Shown here: piece by piece, positions 59,906 to 64,000 of the stretch
Position numbering within the stretch: position 1 is the stretch's first letter
Layout: each line of letters starts with the position of its first letter
From: UBA12481 sp942493265
Lineage (GTDB): Bacteria; Bacteroidota; Bacteroidia; Bacteroidales; UBA12481
Assembly (NCBI GenBank): GCA_942493265.1
Contig: OW818688.1
Coordinates: 2,418,001-2,482,000, forward strand
Length of the DNA: 64,000 nucleotides
Direction of reading: 5' to 3'
Position numbers and translations under genes: made by a program
The notes under the pieces: generated by a model
Databases searched by the model: none
What the model saw: only the letters and a program-made list of their open reading frames with translations
What the model was told of the DNA's origin: nothing

Positions 59906-62296
59906 ATGAAACAAATTAAACTACTCCTTGGAATGCTGATGCTGATTCCGGCAACTGTTTTTGCCGGTGAAGCGGATCTCAAAATTCCTGATCTGAAGAG
60001 TGTTTCCTTTTTTAACGGGGCACTCACCGGTTGGGATCTGTTGTTTTATGGTATGGTAATCGTGCTTTTAGGTCTCTATTTCGGATTCATGCAATATCGC
60101 AGTATCCGTAACATGCCGGCACATAAATCCATGCTGGACGTTTCGCATACTATTTACGAAACATGTAAAACCTACCTGCTGCAGCAAGGCCGTTTCCTGA
60201 TGATCCTTTTCGGACTCATCGCAGTGATTATGGCTTATTATTTCCTCGCCCTCAGTGGAATGAAGGTGGGCAAGGTGGCCATGATCCTCATGTGGTCAGT
60301 ATTTGGGATATTGGGCTCATATGGTGTTGCCTGGTTCGGAATCCGCATTAACACGCTGGCTAACAGCCGTACCTCTTTCGCTTCACTTCGCGGCAAACCT
60401 TTTGAAGTGGTTTCCATTCCCCTTCAGTCAGGCATGAGTATTGGTCTTTTGCTGATCTGCGTTGAACTCATCATGATGCTTGCGATCCTGTTATTTGTGC
60501 CGGGTGAATCCGCCGGAGCATGCTTCCTTGGATTTGCTATTGGTGAGTCTTTGGGTGCCAGTGCCTTGCGTATTGCCGGTGGTATTTTTACCAAGATCGC
60601 CGATATCGGTGCCGACCTGATGAAAATCGTTTTCAACCTGCCTGAAGATGATCCCCGTAACCCGGGCGTAATTGCAGATTGTACCGGTGATAACGCCGGT
60701 GACAGTGTCGGACCAACCGCCGACGGATTTGAAACCTATGGTGTTACCGGTGTGGCACTGATTTCATTTATCGTGCTGGCTATCTTCCAGGTTGATTATC
60801 AGGCCTCCCTGATCGTCTGGATTTTTGCCATGCGCCTCCTCATGGTGGTCACCTCAATGCTTTCCTATGGCATCAATCAGGTATACAACCGCAATAAATA
60901 CGGAAAATCAAAAGAATTTAATTTTGAGAATCCGCTTTCTTCTCTGATCTGGATCACCTCCGTGATTTCAATCATCATGACCTACCTCGCCAGCTGGCTG
61001 CTGCTGCAGAATACCATGGGCGCCGGGTTGTGGTGGAAACTGGCTACCATTATCAGCTGCGGGACCGCTGCTGCTGCCATTATCCCTGAACTTACAAAAG
61101 CTTTTACCAGCTCAAACTCACGGCACGTCAAAGAAATCGTCAGCGCTTCACGCGAAGGCGGTCCTTCCCTGAATATCCTGTCAGGTTTGGTCGCCGGGAA
61201 CTTTTCAGCATTCTGGAAAGGAATGGTTATGATGGGCCTCATGTTTGCGGCATTCATGATCTCTAACCTCGGACTGGATTCCATCATGACTTATCCGAGC
61301 ATCTTTGCATTCGGTCTCGTTGCATTCGGTTTCCTGGGAATGGGACCGGTTACAATCGCGGTCGACAGCTACGGACCGGTTACGGATAACGCTCAGTCAG
61401 TTTTCGAACTCTCACAGATTGAACAGGTCCCCGGAATTAAAGCCGAGATTAAAAAAGATTTTGGATTTGAACCGAATTTCGAAGAAGGCAAACACTATCT
61501 GGAAGCTAATGATTCAGCAGGGAATACCTTTAAGGCTACCGCCAAACCGGTATTGATTGGTACAGCCGTAATCGGTGCTACTACTATGATCTTCAGTATT
61601 ATCCTGATTCTGAAAAAAGTCGGGATGCTTCAGATCAGTTTAACTGATGCACCTGTTATTTTGGGATTTATTGCTGGTGGTGCTGTAATTTATTGGTTTA
61701 CAGGAGCCTCCATTCAGGCGGTAACTACCGGAGCCTATCGCGCCGTTGAGTTTATCAAAAATTCAATTAACCTCGATAAGGCCAAGGCCGATATTAATGA
61801 CTCCATCGCCGTGGTGAAAATCTGTACGGTTTATGCCCAGAAAGGGATGTGGAATATCTTCATTGTTCTTTTCTGTATTACCCTGGCATTTGCATTCTTC
61901 AACCCAAACTTCTTCGTGGCTTACCTGATTTCCATCGCCGTTTTCGGCTTGTTCCAGGCTATGTTCATGGCTAACGCCGGTGGTGCATGGGATAATGCTA
62001 AAAAAGTTGTGGAAGTTGACCTGAAAGAAAAAGGTACCCCCCTGCATGAAGCCTGCGTGGTTGGTGATACTGTTGGAGATCCTTATAAAGATACCTCTTC
62101 GGTTGCCCTTAACCCGATCATCAAGTTCTCAACCTTGTTTGGATTGCTGGCAGCTGAGATTTCCATTGAGATGGCACTGAAAGCTAAAGATGGTGGCGCT
62201 ACCAACTTCGCCCCTTATATCGGAGCCGTTTTCTTTGTGATCGCACTGGTTTTTGTATACCGGTCATTCTATAGCATGCGTATTCAGAAAACGTAA
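59906..62296 (+). CDS. hppA: Membrane-bound ion-pumping pyrophosphatase
   Basis: This 796-residue polytopic protein has the pyrophosphate-binding sequence PEDDPRNPGVIADCTGDNAG (about 246-265), ESLGASALRIAGGIFTK and the second site GDTVGDPYKDTSSVALNP (about 720). It hydrolyses pyrophosphate and pumps protons or sodium across the inner membrane. At the potassium-dependence site it reads AGNTFKATAK (about 538), with Lys where K+-dependent enzymes have Ala, which suggests K+ independence. A likely cleaved N-terminal segment (PATVFAG) precedes the first core helix. Ion specificity cannot be decided by eye. Confidence 0.95.
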   Translation: MKQIKLLLGMLMLIPATVFAGEADLKIPDLKSVSFFNGALTGWDLLFYGMVIVLLGLYFGFMQYRSIRNMPAHKSMLDVSHTIYETCKTYLLQQGRFLMILFGLIAVIMAYYFLALSGMKVGKVAMILMWSVFGILGSYGVAWFGIRINTLANSRTSFASLRGKPFEVVSIPLQSGMSIGLLLICVELIMMLAILLFVPGESAGACFLGFAIGESLGASALRIAGGIFTKIADIGADLMKIVFNLPEDDPRNPGVIADCTGDNAGDSVGPTADGFETYGVTGVALISFIVLAIFQVDYQASLIVWIFAMRLLMVVTSMLSYGINQVYNRNKYGKSKEFNFENPLSSLIWITSVISIIMTYLASWLLLQNTMGAGLWWKLATIISCGTAAAAIIPELTKAFTSSNSRHVKEIVSASREGGPSLNILSGLVAGNFSAFWKGMVMMGLMFAAFMISNLGLDSIMTYPSIFAFGLVAFGFLGMGPVTIAVDSYGPVTDNAQSVFELSQIEQVPGIKAEIKKDFGFEPNFEEGKHYLEANDSAGNTFKATAKPVLIGTAVIGATTMIFSIILILKKVGMLQISLTDAPVILGFIAGGAVIYWFTGASIQAVTTGAYRAVEFIKNSINLDKAKADINDSIAVVKICTVYAQKGMWNIFIVLFCITLAFAFFNPNFFVAYLISIAVFGLFQAMFMANAGGAWDNAKKVVEVDLKEKGTPLHEACVVGDTVGDPYKDTSSVALNPIIKFSTLFGLLAAEISIEMALKAKDGGATNFAPYIGAVFFVIALVFVYRSFYSMRIQKT

Positions 62297-62320
62297 GCTT
62301 TAGTACGGTGGTTGAAAAGC

Positions 62321-62386
62321 CCCCGGCCTGAAGGCCGGGGATAGTGATAGCTCCGAGGAAGCCTTATCACTATCCCTGGCCTTCAG
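62321..62386. repeat. Nested hairpins at the IS boundary
   Basis: CCCCGGCCT at 62321-62329 pairs perfectly with 62332-62340. A larger inverted repeat has arms 62328-62349 and 62365-62386 that match at 21 of 22 positions. It lies between the hppA stop and the left end of the IS element, and may have served as hppA terminator or IS target. Confidence 0.8.
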
Positions 62387-62425
62387 AGGCTGTGTAAAAA
62401 TGTCTAATAAAAAGTTCATTGAAAA

Positions 62426-62457
62426 TTTGGATATTTTGACGTAATTACTTATATTTA
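62426..62457 (+). promoter_or_regulatory. Promoter of the IS1182 transposase
   Basis: TTTG at 62426-62429 is followed after 20 bases by TATATTTA at 62450-62457, one base off the phylum consensus. The transposase ATG is 37 bases downstream. The match implies the element is adapted to Bacteroidota hosts. Confidence 0.6.
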
Positions 62458-62494
62458 AATTAGTTGCAATGATTTCAGAACTAATTTTACACAG

Positions 62495-63976
62495 ATGCAT
62501 TACGTTGAACCCTGTGATCGAGATCAGCTTTCCCTGGCCAGCAGCATGAACGATTGGGTGGACCGCGATAATGTGGTTCGGCTGATCGATGTCCTGGTTG
62601 ATCAGATCATCAAAGCCCAACCGGATTGCTTTGCGAACCGGGGGCAGCAAGAGCTGGGAAGGAAAGCCTACCGGCCGGAGACCCTGCAGAAGCTTTATTT
62701 ATATGGCTACCTCAACGGGATCTGCAGCTCCCGCAGGTTAGAGCGGGAATGCTACCGGAACCTGGAGGTGATGTGGCTCCTGGGCCAATTGCGGCCGGAT
62801 CATAAGACCATCTCCGATTACCGGAAAGATAACAAGGAAGCCATACGAACGGTCTGCCTAGCCTTTCGGACCTTCCTGAAGAAACAAGGGTTCATTGAAG
62901 GTCACACCATTGCCTATGACGGGACCAAACTGAAAGCCAATGCTGCCAAAGAACTCGTTACCCGGACCGGATTAGAAAAGAGGATGAAAAAACTGGAAAC
63001 AGAATTGGACCGGTATCTGAACCAACTACAAAACAATGATATTGTTGAAGATATTGAGGATCAATTAAATAGCTTATCAGCAGATTATCAGGTAGAACCG
63101 GCATTACTTCAGAAGATCGCCGAGCTGCAAAAGCAGCTGGAGACGATGAAAGCCCAACAGGAGTTCTTGAAGTCAGAAAAACGGGAAAATTTTGCACCAG
63201 CTGACCCAGATGCCAAATTGATGAAGGGACGGGATGGGTACGCACCAGCTTACAATCTGCAAACCGGGGTAGACAAAAAAAACAAACTCCTGGTTTATGC
63301 CGAGATGACCGACAGTGTTATGGATATGTTGAGTCTTAAAGTTGATGTGGATCAAACTGTAGATCAGCTTGGTATTGTTCCGAAAATCGTACTGGCCGAC
63401 TGTGGTTATGCCGATCTGGACAAAATCGAAGCCATTGAAAAGGAACATGAAGAAACGAAAACCCTCTGTGTAGTTCCCTTGCCGATAACTGGCCAGGAAT
63501 TGAAGGATAAAGCTGCCGGCATCTCCTTTACCTATGACCAGCAGAACGATTGCATTGTTTGCTCCGAAGGCTGCACCCTGCCCATTAAGGCTCACGATAT
63601 TGTCAAGCGTGGAGAAAAGTATGATTTGTATAGGGGATCTTGCGCTGAATGCCCTAAAAAGTCAATGTGTACGCGGTCTCCCAAAGGACGGACTGTTTAT
63701 TTGAATCAGAACCATGAATGGATCGACCAGTACAAAAAACGGATGGCCGATCCCTTTTACAAAAAGAAGGTCAAAGAGCGAAAAGCCATTGTTGAGCATC
63801 CCTTCGGAACCCTCAAATGCATGTTGGGGAAGATACCCCTACGGCTTCGAGGGAAGGAAAAGGTGCAAATCGAGATCGACATTGCTACAACCGCATTCAA
63901 CCTGAAGAGATTATTGGCCCTCGATACGATGGAAAACCTGCTGAAAAGGGTTCAAACTTTCAATTGGGTTGGATGA
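62495..63976 (+). CDS. IS1182 family transposase
   Basis: This 493-residue protein has the DUF772 N-terminal region (YRPETLQKLYLYGYLNGICS, LRPDHKTISDYRK) and a DDE domain with likely catalytic Asp in AYDGTKLKANA (about 141), Asp in LADCGYADL (about 302) and Glu in VEHPFGTLKCMLGK (about 432). A Cys cluster (CSEGCTLP, CAECPKKSMC) typical of IS1182 lies between them. A coiled-coil insert occupies about 165-235. The frame is intact, so the element may be active. Confidence 0.95.
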   Translation: MHYVEPCDRDQLSLASSMNDWVDRDNVVRLIDVLVDQIIKAQPDCFANRGQQELGRKAYRPETLQKLYLYGYLNGICSSRRLERECYRNLEVMWLLGQLRPDHKTISDYRKDNKEAIRTVCLAFRTFLKKQGFIEGHTIAYDGTKLKANAAKELVTRTGLEKRMKKLETELDRYLNQLQNNDIVEDIEDQLNSLSADYQVEPALLQKIAELQKQLETMKAQQEFLKSEKRENFAPADPDAKLMKGRDGYAPAYNLQTGVDKKNKLLVYAEMTDSVMDMLSLKVDVDQTVDQLGIVPKIVLADCGYADLDKIEAIEKEHEETKTLCVVPLPITGQELKDKAAGISFTYDQQNDCIVCSEGCTLPIKAHDIVKRGEKYDLYRGSCAECPKKSMCTRSPKGRTVYLNQNHEWIDQYKKRMADPFYKKKVKERKAIVEHPFGTLKCMLGKIPLRLRGKEKVQIEIDIATTAFNLKRLLALDTMENLLKRVQTFNWVG

Positions 63977-64000
63977 TGGAGAAATCCATCCTCTTTTTCC

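Larger units (their letters stand above)
62387..64000 (+). mobile_element. IS1182-family insertion sequence, right end outside the window
   Basis: The element begins near 62387-62390, where AGGCTGTGTAAAAAT resembles known IS1182-family terminal repeats, and contains one complete transposase gene. The expected matching inverted end does not appear before position 64000, so the right boundary and target duplication cannot be seen. The exact left base is uncertain by a few positions. Confidence 0.8.

Overview
The window is chromosomal DNA from a member of the Bacteroidota, most likely of the Bacteroidales/Marinilabiliales type. Evidence for this includes a C-terminal type IX secretion (T9SS) sorting domain, promoters of the TTTG / about 19-21 nt / TAnnTTTG type in front of several genes, a nearly complete lack of Shine-Dalgarno sequences, the dnaE-trxA-DUF58 neighbourhood, a lysine-rich 'cold-shock leader' protein typical of the phylum, and several Bacteroidota-type peptidases. 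Genes are dense, and the spacers are full of short palindromic or tandem repeats. No rRNA, tRNA or CRISPR array was seen.

Layout. 1-3.9 kb: two tandem secreted M28-like peptidases, the first cut by the window edge. 4-8 kb: a MORN-repeat lipoprotein, an MBL-fold hydrolase, and an AlgX-like plus MBOAT pair for O-acetylating an exported polymer. 8-11 kb: the cold-shock leader protein, an SPFH protein, an M24 peptidase and a 0.5 kb repeat-filled spacer. 11-20 kb: a carboxyltransferase subunit (PycB/OadA type), then an operon rhaB-xylB-xylA-DPP-IV-like peptidase for pentose/deoxysugar use. 19.6-26.3 kb: pepT followed by a 2-oxoacid dehydrogenase operon (E1-alpha, E1-beta, E2, E3) ending in a lipoate ligase. 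26.5-34.4 kb: rmuC, cardiolipin synthase, DUF58, trxA and dnaE.

34.5-43.4 kb is the most interesting part. rpsP has its own promoter and terminator. It is followed by seven tightly packed genes and then by rimM, normally the immediate neighbour of rpsP. The seven encode a PqqD-like protein (RiPP-recognition-element fold), an ATP-grasp ligase, a LysA-like PLP decarboxylase, a urea-transporter/M23-peptidase fusion, a TPR plus outer-membrane beta-barrel protein, a secreted TPR protein and a T9SS-sorted secreted protein. Together they look like a cytoplasm-to-surface pathway that makes and exports an unknown small product or modified peptide. I know of no characterised system with this composition.

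43.4-64 kb: tsaC/sua5, an LPS-type glycosyltransferase, dapD, an S9 peptidase, a threonine/serine dehydratase, an EEP-family hydrolase, two tandem rhomboid proteases, mutL with an altered endonuclease motif and its usual small membrane-protein neighbour, a ComM/YifB ATPase, a small secreted repeat protein, an active/inactive M16 peptidase pair, a membrane pyrophosphatase and, at the right edge, an IS1182-family element whose right end lies outside the window.

Two themes recur. Many genes are translationally coupled by ATGA, TAATG or TGATG overlaps. The genome's short repeat families have also entered coding sequence, in the E2 linker and at the RhaB C-terminus.
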